A DNA stretch of 64,000 nt from Streptomyces sp. Ag109_O5-1 (GCF_003814875.1 NZ_RKQF01000001.1:10230001-10294000); one strand, 5' to 3'; positions 24,907 to 32,880 are shown, numbered from the stretch's first letter. The notes: generated by a model from the sequence alone, not told the origin. Program-made: numbers and translations.

Positions 24907-25815
24907 ATGGTCTCAACCCTTCATGAGAACACTCGCCGCACACCCGTGACCGTCCTCGGTCTCGGCCCGATGGGCCGCGCCCTGGCCTCTGCCTTCCTCG
25001 ATGCCCGCCACCCGGTGACGGTGTGGAACCGCACGCCGGGAAAGGCCGGAGACCTTCCCGGCCGGGGTGCGGTGGTCGCCGGCTCGGTCCAGGGCGCGGT
25101 GCGGGCCGGACACGTGGTCATTGTCTGTCTCATCGACTACGACGCGGTGCGGGCCACGCTCGAACACGCGCCGGCGGACTGGGAAGACCGGCGGCTGGTC
25201 AACCTCACCAGCGGAGAACCGGCGCAAGCCCGCCGGATGTCGCAGTGGGCCGCCGCCCGCGGGATCGACTACCTCGACGGCGCCGTCCTGACCCCGACCC
25301 CGGCGATCGGCACCCCGGCCGGCGCCGTCCTCCTCAGCGGCTCCCGCCACGTCTACGAGGCCGTTCAGGAGACGATGGCCGCCGTCGGCGGTACCGCGAC
25401 GCATGTCGGCGACGATCCCGGCCGGGCCTCCGCCTACGAGATCGCGCTGCTGGACATCTTCGCCACCTCGGTCAACGGCATCGTGCACGCCTTCGCGCTC
25501 GCCTCCGCCGAGGGAATCGAACCGGAGCGGTTCGCCGCCTTCGCCGCCGGCATCGGCGGATTCCTCCCGGAGATGATCACGCGGTTCGCCGAGCAGATCC
25601 GGACGGGCCACTACCCGGGAGACCGGTCCACGATCGCCTCCGCGGCGTCCGGGATCACTCACATCATCAGCACTGCCGCCGGCCACGGCATCGATGTGGG
25701 GATGCTCACCGCGGCGAAGACCACCATCGACCAGGCCGTCGCGGACGGCTACGGGCCACAGGGACTGGCACGGCTGACGACCGTCCTCCGCGCTCCGGCA
25801 CGGGCGAGGGCGTAG
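24907..25815 (+). CDS. NADPH-dependent imine reductase-like / beta-hydroxyacid dehydrogenase family oxidoreductase
   Basis: A 302-residue two-domain dehydrogenase. The Rossmann N-terminus is V-L-G-L-G-P-M-G-R-A-L with W-N-R-T at the end of beta 2 (an NADPH-type signature). The C-terminal helical domain contains L-L-D-I-F-A-T-S and the family helix near S-A-A-S-G-I. The catalytic Lys of true beta-hydroxyacid dehydrogenases is not evident and an acidic residue is near that place, which fits imine reductases; the substrate is unknown. It is divergent from a MerR gene with a MerR-type promoter between, so it is probably induced by that regulator's ligand. Confidence 0.8.
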   Translation: MVSTLHENTRRTPVTVLGLGPMGRALASAFLDARHPVTVWNRTPGKAGDLPGRGAVVAGSVQGAVRAGHVVIVCLIDYDAVRATLEHAPADWEDRRLVNLTSGEPAQARRMSQWAAARGIDYLDGAVLTPTPAIGTPAGAVLLSGSRHVYEAVQETMAAVGGTATHVGDDPGRASAYEIALLDIFATSVNGIVHAFALASAEGIEPERFAAFAAGIGGFLPEMITRFAEQIRTGHYPGDRSTIASAASGITHIISTAAGHGIDVGMLTAAKTTIDQAVADGYGPQGLARLTTVLRAPARARA

Positions 25816-25856
25816 CACGGCCGCATCGGCTCCACCCGTTCGCCGTAGGCAAGTTC

Positions 25857-25886
25857 GCCCTCGCCCGCCGGTTGGCGGGCGAGGGC
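25857..25886. terminator. bidirectional hairpin between convergent genes
   Basis: A perfect 13-base-pair stem (GCCCTCGCCCGCC with its complement) and a GGTT loop, between the convergent stops at 25815 and 25974. There is no T run, as is common for Streptomyces terminators. Confidence 0.75.
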
Positions 25887-25973
25887 GGAGAACATCACGC
25901 GGTCCGGACCCGAGTGGCGCGGCCGGGTGCCGAGCCGACAGCGCGGCACCGCGTTTTCGTGGCCTCGTACGGA

Positions 25974-26849
25974 TCAGCTGGCGCGGGCCGCGGTGGTGAT
26001 GAGCCTGGCCACGGCACCGGGATGGGAGACCAGCGAGAGGTGCGAGGAGTTGATCTCCGTCACCTTGGCGTGTGCGACCTGTGCTGCCGCCTCCTGCGCG
26101 GCCGCCGGAATGATCTTGTCCTGTCGCCCGATCAGAGCCCACGAGGGGATCGTCTTCCACGCCGGGTCACCCGACGGCTGGTTGACCGCGGAAGCTGCCA
26201 GCGGGCGCTGGGTCGCAATGATCCGGTTCTGCTGTTCGGCGGACAGATCCTGGGCGAACGAGGCGCGCACGACCTGCGGCCTGAGGTACAGGTCCGCGTC
26301 CCCGTCCGATGCGCCGGGGAAGGGGACGAGGTTGAACACCGTCGTCGGATCCTGCACGATCACCCCCGAACCGGGCTCGGAGGCGGCTATCTTCCCCGCC
26401 GACTCCCCCTTCGCGGGAATGAAGGCGTCGATGTACACAAGCGCCTTCACATGGGTGTTGCCGAGGGCGGCGTTCGTGATGACCATGCCGCCGTAGGAGT
26501 GGCCGACCAGTACCACCGGGCCCTGGATCGTCTTGAGGTAGTCGGCCAGGTAGGCGGCATCGCTGCTCACACCACGCAGGGGGTTCGGCGGGGCGACGAC
26601 GCGGTAACCCCGGCTCCTCAGCCGGGTGATGACGCCGTTCCAGCTCGATCCGTCGGCCCAGGCGCCGTGCACGAGTACGACGGTCGGCTTGCCCGCGGCG
26701 GCGGACCGGGTGGCCGAGGCCGACGAGCCCGGCGAGGTGGAGGCGCTGGCCGGATCGACCGCGGTGACGAGGAGAGCGGCTCCGACGCTCGTCGCAGCCA
26801 GGACGGCGAGCGGAGTGCGGGTGCGGCGGTAGAGAGAACGCCGGTTCAT
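25974..26849 (-). CDS. secreted alpha/beta-hydrolase
   Basis: A 291-residue alpha/beta-fold hydrolase with an N-terminal signal peptide (R-R and R-R-T-R-T, then a hydrophobic stretch to about residue 37, A-S-A cleavage region). Visible features: oxyanion region V-H-G-A-W-A-D-G-S-S-W, nucleophile elbow G-H-S-Y-G-G at about 140, and a late His in S-S-H-L-S-L. It is close to the esterase group often annotated as alpha/beta hydrolase or salicylate esterase-like; substrate unknown. GAAAGGG precedes ATG 26849. Hairpins flank the gene on both sides, so it appears monocistronic, and it has no ECF41-type promoter. Confidence 0.85.
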   Translation of the reverse strand: MNRRSLYRRTRTPLAVLAATSVGAALLVTAVDPASASTSPGSSASATRSAAAGKPTVVLVHGAWADGSSWNGVITRLRSRGYRVVAPPNPLRGVSSDAAYLADYLKTIQGPVVLVGHSYGGMVITNAALGNTHVKALVYIDAFIPAKGESAGKIAASEPGSGVIVQDPTTVFNLVPFPGASDGDADLYLRPQVVRASFAQDLSAEQQNRIIATQRPLAASAVNQPSGDPAWKTIPSWALIGRQDKIIPAAAQEAAAQVAHAKVTEINSSHLSLVSHPGAVARLITTAARAS

Positions 26850-26927
26850 GAAAAGCCCTTTCGAGGCACAGATTGAATTTCTGCCGTTCCCGGAGAGCCG
26901 GAACGGCGTTTGTTGCTACAGCGCGCT

Positions 26928-26967
26928 GCGGGGGTGGCTCCGGCCTCGCGCCAGGAGCCACCCCCGC
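26928..26967 (-). terminator. hairpin terminator after the NmrA-like gene
   Basis: A 14-base-pair perfect stem (GCGGGGGTGGCTCC with its complement) and a 12-base loop, immediately downstream of the minus-strand stop at 26975. Confidence 0.75.
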
Positions 26968-26974
26968 GGGGGGC

Positions 26975-27721
26975 CTACTTCTGCTGTTCGAGCCAGTCGG
27001 AGAACCGGGTCTCGGCGATGTGCGCGTCAGGACCGGGCACGAGGGTGGTGTCCTCCAACCCGGCACCGGAGTACGGGGCGCTCGGGTCCGTGACGACCGT
27101 GCGGGCGTCGTCCTTGTCGGCGAGCACCTGACGGATGAGTTCGTCCAGCTGGAACACGTCGGGGCCGGCGACCTCCAGCACGCCGTTGACCGGGGTGCCG
27201 ACGGCAGTGCGGCCGACGGCCGCCGCCACGTCGTCGGAGTAGATGGGCTGGAACTTGACGGGGGCCAGACGCACGGTGTCGCCCTCGGTGGAGATGTCCG
27301 CGATCCCGCTCACGAACTCGAAGAACTGCGTGGCGTGGACGATGGAGTACGGGATGTCGGAGGCCTTGATCAGCTCTTCCTGCGCCTGCTTGGCCCGGAA
27401 GTAACCGCTCTCCTGGAGACGGTCGGTGCCGACCACGGACAGCGCCACGTGGTGCGTCACGCCGGCGTCCGCCTCGGCCTTCAGGAGGTTGGCGGTCGAG
27501 GACTGGAAGAAGTTCATGACGTCCTCGTCGACCCACGAGGGGGAGTTGGACACGTCGACCACGACCGACGCGCCCTGCAGGGCCTCGGCCAGTCCTTCGC
27601 CGGTCAGGGTGTTGACACCGGTGTTGGGCGAGGCCGCGACCGCTTCGTGCCCGTACTCGTTGAGCTTGCCGACCAGCTTCGAGCCGATCAGTCCGGTTCC
27701 GCCGATCACTACGACCTTCAT
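26975..27721 (-). CDS. NmrA-like NAD(P)-binding protein (copy 1 of 3)
   Basis: A 248-residue atypical SDR: V-V-V-I-G-G-T-G-L-I-G at the N-terminus, H-H-V-A-L-S-V-V-G-T-D in the middle and P-Y-S-I-V-H-A-T-Q-F-F. No complete YxxxK is seen, as in NmrA-like redox sensors or non-catalytic epimerase relatives. It resembles the proteins at 30781 and 41488. Epimerase-type proteins of this sort are among the recurring genomic partners of ECF41 sigma factors, and an exact ECF41-type promoter sits about 95 bases upstream. GAAAGGGCACCACT precedes ATG 27721. Confidence 0.85.
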   Translation of the reverse strand: MKVVVIGGTGLIGSKLVGKLNEYGHEAVAASPNTGVNTLTGEGLAEALQGASVVVDVSNSPSWVDEDVMNFFQSSTANLLKAEADAGVTHHVALSVVGTDRLQESGYFRAKQAQEELIKASDIPYSIVHATQFFEFVSGIADISTEGDTVRLAPVKFQPIYSDDVAAAVGRTAVGTPVNGVLEVAGPDVFQLDELIRQVLADKDDARTVVTDPSAPYSGAGLEDTTLVPGPDAHIAETRFSDWLEQQK

Positions 27722-27813
27722 AGTGGTGCCCTTTCGTAGGTTTTCATGGTGCGGCGCGCGACTGCGACGAGTTCCTCGTCGGCGCCGAAGGAATTTCGGT
27801 CTGCACTAGGAGA

Positions 27814-27840
27814 GACCGGACAACAGATCTGTCTGTGACA
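27814..27840 (-). promoter_or_regulatory. ECF41-type promoter motif (exact) for NmrA-like copy 1
   Basis: TGTCACA, 16 bases, GGTC on the minus strand, in the gap between the flavoprotein stop and the NmrA-like start. Confidence 0.8.
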
Positions 27841-27884
27841 GGAGTTCGCAAGGTCGAGAAAATGCCTCGCGGCGTTGTGCGAAG

Positions 27885-29615
27885 TTATTCGGCGAGCTTT
27901 CCGTCGGTCGAGACCTCTGCCATGAGAGAGGAAATCTCGTCGGGGACGGCCGGAATGCTCTCGCGGGTGATACCCGTCGTCGGCGACCACACAAGGTTGA
28001 CCTGCTGAGCGGGGTCCAGGTCGGGGTAGTCGCTGCGGTTGTGGCAGCCGCGGGTCTCACGACGCTCAAGGGCTGCTTCGAGGGTGGCCCGGGCCGACAG
28101 GGCCGCGGACTTGAGATCAAAGGCGTGTGCGAGATCCTGGAAGCCGGCGATGTCCGGGTGCACACCGACGTCCTCCATCCGCTTCTCGATCGCCGCGAGT
28201 TCCGCGAGCCCGGTGCGCAGGCCTTCTTCGTCGCGTACGACTCCGGCGTGCTCCGTCATGGTGTTGCGGATGGCGCGCTGCAGGGCGCGGACGTTCTCCG
28301 GTCCGTCGGCCTCCAGGAGATCGTCGATCTCCGAACGGGCCTGAGCGACAGCCGACGCCGACCGCGGCTGGGCGGTCAGGGACTGCGAGTAGGCGGCGGC
28401 CGCCTGCCCCGTGATGCGGCCGAAGACCAGCAGTTCGATCAGACTGTTCCCGCCCAGGCGATTGGCGCCGTGCAGGCCGCTCGACGCCTCACCGATGGCG
28501 TACAGGCCGCGCACGTCGGTGCTGTGGTCCTCGTGGCGTACCCACACCCCGCCCATCGAATAGTGCGCGGTGGGCGCGATCTCGATCGGGTCGCGGGTGA
28601 TGTCCAGCATCTGCAGATCGAGCAGGGTCTGGTAGACGCGGGGGAGACGCGTCATGATCGTCTGCCGGGGCAGATGGGAGACGTCGAGCCACACTCCGCC
28701 CTTCGGCGTCCCGCGGCCCTCCTTGATCTCCGTGTACGAGGCCAGGGCCACGCGGTCACGGGTGGACAACTCCATGCGCGCGGGGTCGTAGCGGTTCATG
28801 AACCGCTCGCCGAGCGCGTTGCGCAGGATGCCGCCCTCGCCGCGCGCGGCCTCGCTGACCAGGGTGCCGGCCGCGTTCTCGGGCTCGATGATCCCGGAGG
28901 GATGGAACTGCACCAGTTCGGGGTCGCGCAGGCGGGCTCCGGCGTCCACGGCCAGACGGAACGAGTCGCCTGTGTTCTCGTCGCGCCGAGAGGAGGTTCG
29001 CCGCCAGATGCGGGTGTGGCCGCCGGCGGCGAGAATGACGGCGTCGGCATGGATCAAGTACCGCGTCCCGTGCGTGAGATCGAAGCCGTAGGCACCGAAG
29101 ACGGCGCCGTCGTGGACCAGCAGCCGGGTGATGTAGACGCCGTCGAGCACCGGAACTTTCAGCTGGTTCGCGCGCCGGATCAGCGTGCGCTGGATCTCCA
29201 GTCCGGTGTAGTCGCCGGCGAACGCGGTCCGCCGGAACTTGTGTGCGCCGAAGAAGCGCTGGGAGATACGGCCGTCCTCCTCCCGGGCGAAGGCCATGCC
29301 GTAGCGTTCCAGGTCGCCGATGCCCCGAGCGGCGCCCTGGGTGACGATCTCCACGGTGCGGGGATCGGCGAGCAGATAGCTCTCCTTGAGGGTGTCGGCC
29401 GCGTGCTGCTGCCAGCTGTCCTCGGGATCCATGGTGCCGAGGGCGGCGTTGATTCCTCCGGCGGCAAGCGCCGTGTGGGCGTCCTCCTTGGGGCGCTTGC
29501 CGACCGCGAGGACATCGACACCGGCCTCTGCCAGCTCGATCGCTGCTCGCAGCCCGGCACCTCCGGTTCCGATCACCAGCACCGAGGTGGAAAGACGTTG
29601 TTCGGCGATAGCCAC
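27885..29615 (-). CDS. lone fumarate reductase/succinate dehydrogenase-type flavoprotein
   Basis: A 576-residue flavoprotein of the SdhA/FrdA/L-aspartate oxidase family. The FAD Rossmann motif is G-T-G-G-A-G-L-R-A-A at about 16. The following block D-A-H-T-A-L-A-A-G-G-I-N has a His where SdhA/FrdA attach FAD covalently (aspartate oxidases lack it). Active-site blocks include Q-F-H-P-S-G, S-E-A-A-R-G-E-G-G, T-A-H-Y-S-M-G-G and G-A-N-R-L-G-G-N-S. The helical C-terminal domain is complete. No iron-sulphur or membrane-anchor gene is adjacent, so its electron partner is unknown. GTG 29615 follows GGAGTAGATC, and an exact ECF41-type promoter lies 38 bases upstream. Confidence 0.85.
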   Translation of the reverse strand: MAIAEQRLSTSVLVIGTGGAGLRAAIELAEAGVDVLAVGKRPKEDAHTALAAGGINAALGTMDPEDSWQQHAADTLKESYLLADPRTVEIVTQGAARGIGDLERYGMAFAREEDGRISQRFFGAHKFRRTAFAGDYTGLEIQRTLIRRANQLKVPVLDGVYITRLLVHDGAVFGAYGFDLTHGTRYLIHADAVILAAGGHTRIWRRTSSRRDENTGDSFRLAVDAGARLRDPELVQFHPSGIIEPENAAGTLVSEAARGEGGILRNALGERFMNRYDPARMELSTRDRVALASYTEIKEGRGTPKGGVWLDVSHLPRQTIMTRLPRVYQTLLDLQMLDITRDPIEIAPTAHYSMGGVWVRHEDHSTDVRGLYAIGEASSGLHGANRLGGNSLIELLVFGRITGQAAAAYSQSLTAQPRSASAVAQARSEIDDLLEADGPENVRALQRAIRNTMTEHAGVVRDEEGLRTGLAELAAIEKRMEDVGVHPDIAGFQDLAHAFDLKSAALSARATLEAALERRETRGCHNRSDYPDLDPAQQVNLVWSPTTGITRESIPAVPDEISSLMAEVSTDGKLAE

Positions 29616-29652
29616 GATCTACTCCGATCGCTGAGGGATTGTCACTCAGTAC

Positions 29653-29679
29653 GACCGGGATGTCCCGGAATCTGTGACA
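29653..29679 (-). promoter_or_regulatory. ECF41-type promoter motif (exact) for the flavoprotein
   Basis: TGTCACA, 16 bases, GGTC on the minus strand. GGTC is 38 bases from the GTG start, leaving a leader of about 30 bases with room for the GGAG site. Confidence 0.8.
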
Positions 29680-29809
29680 CCATTCGTGGCCGCTCCCGGC
29701 GCTGGTGGCGTGCGCCCGCATCGGCATGGGCGAGCCGTCGTGTGCCGCCATGAGGCACACGACGGCTGGGGGAACGACGTACGGCCGGACATGCGGCCGA
29801 TGCCGTCGG

Positions 29810-30307
29810 CTACGAGGCCAGCCTGATAGTTGTCGGCGTTCCCCGTAGCGCCATCTTCGTGTAGGGGCACAGCGAATCGGCCTTCTCCACGAGGGGAGCG
29901 GCCACGACTGGATCGATGTCCGGCCACTCGACCCTGAGGTCGACGTGCAACAGGTAGCCGCCGTCTTCCGGGTCCCGCCCGAAAGCCACGGTCGCCTCCA
30001 CGGAGATCGTCGCGGGGTCGAGCGCGGCCTGCCGCGCGACCAGACTCAGTGCGCCGTGGAAACAGGCGGCAAAGCCTGCGGCGAACAGCTGCTCGGGATT
30101 CGTTCCCTGGCCGTCTCCGCCCAGCTCCGGAGGCATGCGCAGATCGAGGTCCAGGACCCCGTCGCCCGAGCGTGCCCTTCCCGAGGCCCGCCCGTGACTC
30201 GCCGTACCCCCGCTCACCGTCACGGTCGTGGTGTAGATCGGGGCGAAGGTCTTTCCCTCGAAGTCCTTGTCGATGGACAGATCGGGCAGCCGGGTCCACT
30301 CGGTCAC
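29810..30307 (-). CDS. ohr: organic hydroperoxide resistance protein (Ohr/OsmC family)
   Basis: A 165-residue OsmC-fold thiol peroxidase that reduces organic and lipid hydroperoxides. The two catalytic cysteines are in A-A-C-F-H-G-A-L (about 93) and D-S-L-C-P-Y-T (about 152). The Ohr block N-P-E-Q-L-F-A-A-G-F precedes the first Cys, and Y-T-T-T-V-T-V-S-G-G lies near the N-terminus. Compared with classical Ohr it has about 25 extra N-terminal residues. GTG 30307 overlaps the stop of a 59-codon upstream frame (GTGA). Ohr is usually controlled by the MarR-type OhrR; here an exact ECF41-type promoter precedes the unit instead. Confidence 0.85.
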   Translation of the reverse strand: MTEWTRLPDLSIDKDFEGKTFAPIYTTTVTVSGGTASHGRASGRARSGDGVLDLDLRMPPELGGDGQGTNPEQLFAAGFAACFHGALSLVARQAALDPATISVEATVAFGRDPEDGGYLLHVDLRVEWPDIDPVVAAPLVEKADSLCPYTKMALRGTPTTIRLAS

Positions 30308-30483
30308 GGCATGACTCCGTCGGCGTCGCAGGACACGGCCGGGCGCCGAGCCGAAGCCGACATGGCCAAGCTCGCCTCCGTCGGACTCTCTGCGTGACGC
30401 GGCCTCTTCCTGCCGGGCCGCCAAGCGATATCGGACTCCGGGTCATGGGCGGAGCCCAGCGGACCGGTAACGTCGAATGCCAT
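30304..30483 (-). CDS. 59-residue leader protein coupled to ohr, unknown
   Basis: A short frame from ATG 30483 with GAAGG 12 bases upstream, ending in a GTGA overlap with the ohr start. The product is hydrophilic and Arg/Ser/Pro-rich (G-R-K-R-P-R-H, S-A-S-A-R-R-P), with no recognised family and one Cys near the end. It lies between the ECF41-type promoter and ohr, so it would be translated first from the ohr transcript. It could be a translational-coupling leader, a real small protein, or the N-terminal part of a longer product separated by a frameshift. Codon bias supports translation only weakly. Confidence 0.4.
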   Translation of the reverse strand: MAFDVTGPLGSAHDPESDIAWRPGRKRPRHAESPTEASLAMSASARRPAVSCDADGVMP

Positions 30484-30533
30484 GTTCGGTGCACCTTCGC
30501 GTAGGGAGGGTTTCCAGCTGCTGACAGTCAGTT

Positions 30534-30560
30534 GACCGGCATGTGCCCGCCGTTGTGACA
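30534..30560 (-). promoter_or_regulatory. ECF41-type promoter motif (exact) for leader ORF-ohr
   Basis: TGTCACA, 16 bases, GGTC on the minus strand, about 50 bases upstream of ATG 30483. Confidence 0.8.
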
Positions 30561-30631
30561 GCCGCCGGCCGCAGCCGGTCGCGCATGGGTGCGGCGAGCA
30601 TCGATCAAGCTCCGTGCAGGTGAACGCCCAG

Positions 30632-30688
30632 CCGGGGCCGTCGACCGCTTCGATGATCATGGTGATCGATGCGGTCGACGGCCCCGGG
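30632..30688. repeat. large perfect inverted repeat (17-base arms)
   Basis: Arms beginning CCGGGGCCGTCGACCGC and its complement surround a central segment with further partial dyad symmetry (GATCAT..GTGATC). It lies in the divergent gap between the ohr unit and NmrA-like copy 2, with no gene ending into it. It could be an attenuator, a leader-RNA structure for the plus-strand gene, or a protein-binding site. Confidence 0.7.
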
Positions 30689-30780
30689 GCCTGGTGCGGA
30701 TGCGTTCGAGCAAACCCATGGGGCGCCCATATAGTGGCTTATGTCTCACTTCGTACGTACTACCGGCGGAAGGGCATGTC

Positions 30781-31509
30781 ATGAAGTTCGCGGTCATCGG
30801 CGGTACGGGACTGATCGGCTCGCAAGTCGTCAAGAAGTTGAACGCCGCCGGGCACGAGGCGGTACCGCACTCGCAGTCCACAGGAGTCGACGTCATCAGC
30901 GGTCAGGGGCTCGACGAGGCGGTGGCGGGTGCCGACGTCGTCATCAACCTGACGAACTCCCCGACCTTCGACGACGCCTCCCCCGCCTTCTTCCAGACCT
31001 CGATGGACAACCTCCTGGCCGCGGCCGACAAGGCCGGCGTCGGCCACTTCGTCATCCTCTCGATCGTCGGCACGGACCAGGTCCCGGAGTTGGACTACTA
31101 CCGCGCCAAGGCCCTTCAGGAGAAGATCCTCGCGGCAGGACCGATGCCCTACTCGATCGTCCGAGCCACACAGTTCATGGACTTCATGGACGCGGTGCTG
31201 TCCTGGACGGCCGACGAGGACACCGTCCGGCTGCCCGCCACGCCCATCCAGCCCATCGCCTCCAAGGACGTGGCGGACGCGGTGGCGGAGGTCGCCGCGG
31301 GCACCCCGCTGAACGGGATCCGCAACATCGCCGGCCCCGAGATCTTCACCCTGGACGAGGTGGGGCGGATCACCCTGTCCCACAAGGGCGACCACCGGAC
31401 CGTCGTCATCGACCCCACCGCCGGTATGTTCGCCGTCGTCAAGGGCGACGTCCTGACGGACAAGAACGCCCACCTCGCCCCCACCCGCTACACCGACTGG
31501 CTCTCCTGA
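30781..31509 (+). CDS. NmrA-like NAD(P)-binding protein (copy 2 of 3)
   Basis: A 242-residue atypical SDR closely similar to the protein at 26975: F-A-V-I-G-G-T-G-L-I-G, H-F-V-I-L-S-I-V-G-T-D, P-Y-S-I-V-R-A-T-Q-F. It lacks a clear YxxxK and so may sense NADP(H) or act on an unknown substrate. GGAAGGG precedes ATG 30781. No good ECF41-type promoter is seen: TGTCTCA at 30742 is followed after 16 bases by GGCG, not GGTC. The GTACGTAC run at about 30753-30760 might be an operator. A strong hairpin follows the gene. Confidence 0.85.
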   Translation: MKFAVIGGTGLIGSQVVKKLNAAGHEAVPHSQSTGVDVISGQGLDEAVAGADVVINLTNSPTFDDASPAFFQTSMDNLLAAADKAGVGHFVILSIVGTDQVPELDYYRAKALQEKILAAGPMPYSIVRATQFMDFMDAVLSWTADEDTVRLPATPIQPIASKDVADAVAEVAAGTPLNGIRNIAGPEIFTLDEVGRITLSHKGDHRTVVIDPTAGMFAVVKGDVLTDKNAHLAPTRYTDWLS

Positions 31510-31519
31510 CCCGCGTCCT

Positions 31520-31545
31520 CCCGCGGAGCGGACGTGCTCCGCGGG
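31520..31545. terminator. hairpin between convergent NmrA-like and cupin genes
   Basis: A perfect 10-base-pair stem (CCCGCGGAGC with its complement) and a 6-base loop, 11 bases after the stop at 31509. Confidence 0.75.
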
Positions 31546-31573
31546 AAACCGGCCGGTGCGAGCCGGCGGCAGG

Positions 31574-31984
31574 TCAGTCGGTGGGCCGCGGGGCGCGCAG
31601 GTGGGCCCGCTTCTCCAGTTCCTCGTCGTCGACCAGCGTGAGCATGGGCTGGCCCGGCGCGCACATCATGAACACGATGTACTTGGCCGGCACGTCCGAC
31701 GAGGCATTGCCGTTCTGGTAGTGGATCACCTCACCGCCCGGCTCCCAGAACGTCTCACCGGCCTTGATCACGTGCTCCGGCTCGCCTTCGAGCTCCCACC
31801 GGACCGCGCCCTCGAGTACGTAGCCGAAGCACGGCCCGGAGTGGCGGTGCGGGGGAGTCCCGGGGTCACCGGGTGCCCACTCGACGAGGACGGTCATTCC
31901 CGAGGCGCCCTCCGGAATGAAAGGCGGCTTGATGTCCGCGAGCATCTTGGGCCCGAAGCCGCCCTCTGAGTGCATTTCGTGCAT
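31574..31984 (-). CDS. small cupin-domain protein (copy 2)
   Basis: A 136-residue cupin closely similar to the one at 13926-14369: P-P-H-R-H-S-G, G-Y-V-L-E-G-A-V-R, F-W-E-P-G-G, I-H-Y-Q, M-M-C-A-P-G and the ending L-R-A-P-R-P-T-D. The leader is conserved too (GATCTACGGAGG before the ATG in both), so the duplication included the 5' region. ATG 31984 follows GGAGGAG. A weak ECF41-type motif lies about 85 bases upstream. Substrate unknown. Confidence 0.8.
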   Translation of the reverse strand: MHEMHSEGGFGPKMLADIKPPFIPEGASGMTVLVEWAPGDPGTPPHRHSGPCFGYVLEGAVRWELEGEPEHVIKAGETFWEPGGEVIHYQNGNASSDVPAKYIVFMMCAPGQPMLTLVDDEELEKRAHLRAPRPTD

Positions 31985-32291
31985 TGTGCTACTCCTCCGT
32001 AGATCTGCCCGGAGCAGACCATCTCGCGTCGGAGATCCCGGGCTCACAACAACTTGCTTTACAGCGAAGACAAAGCTCGGCCCGCGTCCGTGACACACTC
32101 CGTGCCTTCTGTCTCGCATACAGTCGGTCCCATATCACCCTGCTCCCTGCCGGCGGCCCCCACAATTCGGCCGGCCGCGGCATCGGGAACGCCGGGCACC
32201 GTGGCAATCGCGGCGGAACGTCGTCACGGTGCCGGACGTGAGGCATCACCGTGGAGGGTGTCGGTGCGTGTGCACGCCCGACCACGCCGGC
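31985..32291. other. 307-base gap between cupin copy 2 and the decarboxylase
   Basis: The gap holds the strong ribosome site of the cupin gene, the weak promoter motif at 32069-32095 and a short CACGGTG/CACCGTG dyad near 32225-32253. No gene is recognised. Confidence 0.5.
32069..32095 (-). promoter_or_regulatory. weak ECF41-type promoter motif (two mismatches) for cupin copy 2
   Basis: On the minus strand TGTCACG, 16 bases, TGTC. The spacing is the same as in the other sites, and the TGTCACG form is shared with the promoter of cupin copy 1. Confidence 0.4.
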
Positions 32292-32765
32292 TCAGCCGAA
32301 CATGCCGACCTTGTAGCCGCCGGCCGGCTGCTGGGTGATGATGTTGATGCGGTTGTAGGCGTTGATGACGGCGATGAGGGTGGTCAGCGCGGCGAGCTGG
32401 TCCTCGTCGAAGTGCTGGGCGGCGTTCGCCCAGGCCTCGTCGGTGACACCACCGGCCGCGTCCGCGACGCGGGTGCCCTGCTCGGCCAGCTCCAGCGCGG
32501 CGCGCTCGGCCTCGGTGAAGACCGTCGCCTCCCGCCAGGCGGCGATCAGGTTGAGCCGCACCGAGGTCTCCCCGGCGTGGGCGGCCTCTTTGGTGTGCAT
32601 GTCGGTGCAGAAGCCGCAGCCGTTGATCTGGCTGGCGCGAACCTCCACCAGGTACTGAATGGTGGCCGGCAGCGTCGAGCCCGACAGCTCCTTGCTGGCC
32701 GAGAGCAGGTGCTTCAGCACCTTGCCCGCGAAGGGATTGCCGTAGTAGTTGAGGCGTGCATCCAT
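32292..32765 (-). CDS. carboxymuconolactone decarboxylase / AhpD-like protein
   Basis: A 157-residue all-helical protein of the carboxymuconolactone decarboxylase family with the AhpD-type redox motif C-G-F-C and the following D-M-H (about 52-58), indicating alkylhydroperoxidase-like disulphide chemistry rather than decarboxylation. The block R-A-S-Q-I-N-G and the C-terminal N-A-Y-N-R-I-N are typical. Members of this family are the classical neighbours and targets of ECF41 sigma factors. TAGGAG lies 6-8 bases before ATG 32765, and an exact ECF41-type promoter lies 36 bases upstream. Confidence 0.88.
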   Translation of the reverse strand: MDARLNYYGNPFAGKVLKHLLSASKELSGSTLPATIQYLVEVRASQINGCGFCTDMHTKEAAHAGETSVRLNLIAAWREATVFTEAERAALELAEQGTRVADAAGGVTDEAWANAAQHFDEDQLAALTTLIAVINAYNRINIITQQPAGGYKVGMFG

Positions 32766-32800
32766 TGGCGCTCCTAGCAGAATTGCTGGTACGCACTGCT

Positions 32801-32827
32801 GACCGGACAGCCCGGCAAGGTGTGACA
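32801..32827 (-). promoter_or_regulatory. ECF41-type promoter motif (exact) for the carboxymuconolactone decarboxylase
   Basis: TGTCACA, 16 bases, GGTC on the minus strand, back to back with 32881-32907. Confidence 0.8.
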
Positions 32828-32880
32828 CCAAGGCCTGTGTGACGTGGGTCTCCAGCGCCGATCGGCGCGGTGTCGAGGGC

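Noticed and set aside
28041..29753. 570-codon open frame on the plus strand
   Set aside because: Antisense shadow of the SdhA/FrdA-like gene, which has FAD motifs and a proper promoter and ribosome site.
30742..30768. TGTCTCA upstream of NmrA-like copy 2 as an ECF41-type promoter
   Set aside because: After 16 bases it reads GGCG, not GGTC; too many mismatches to count with the others.
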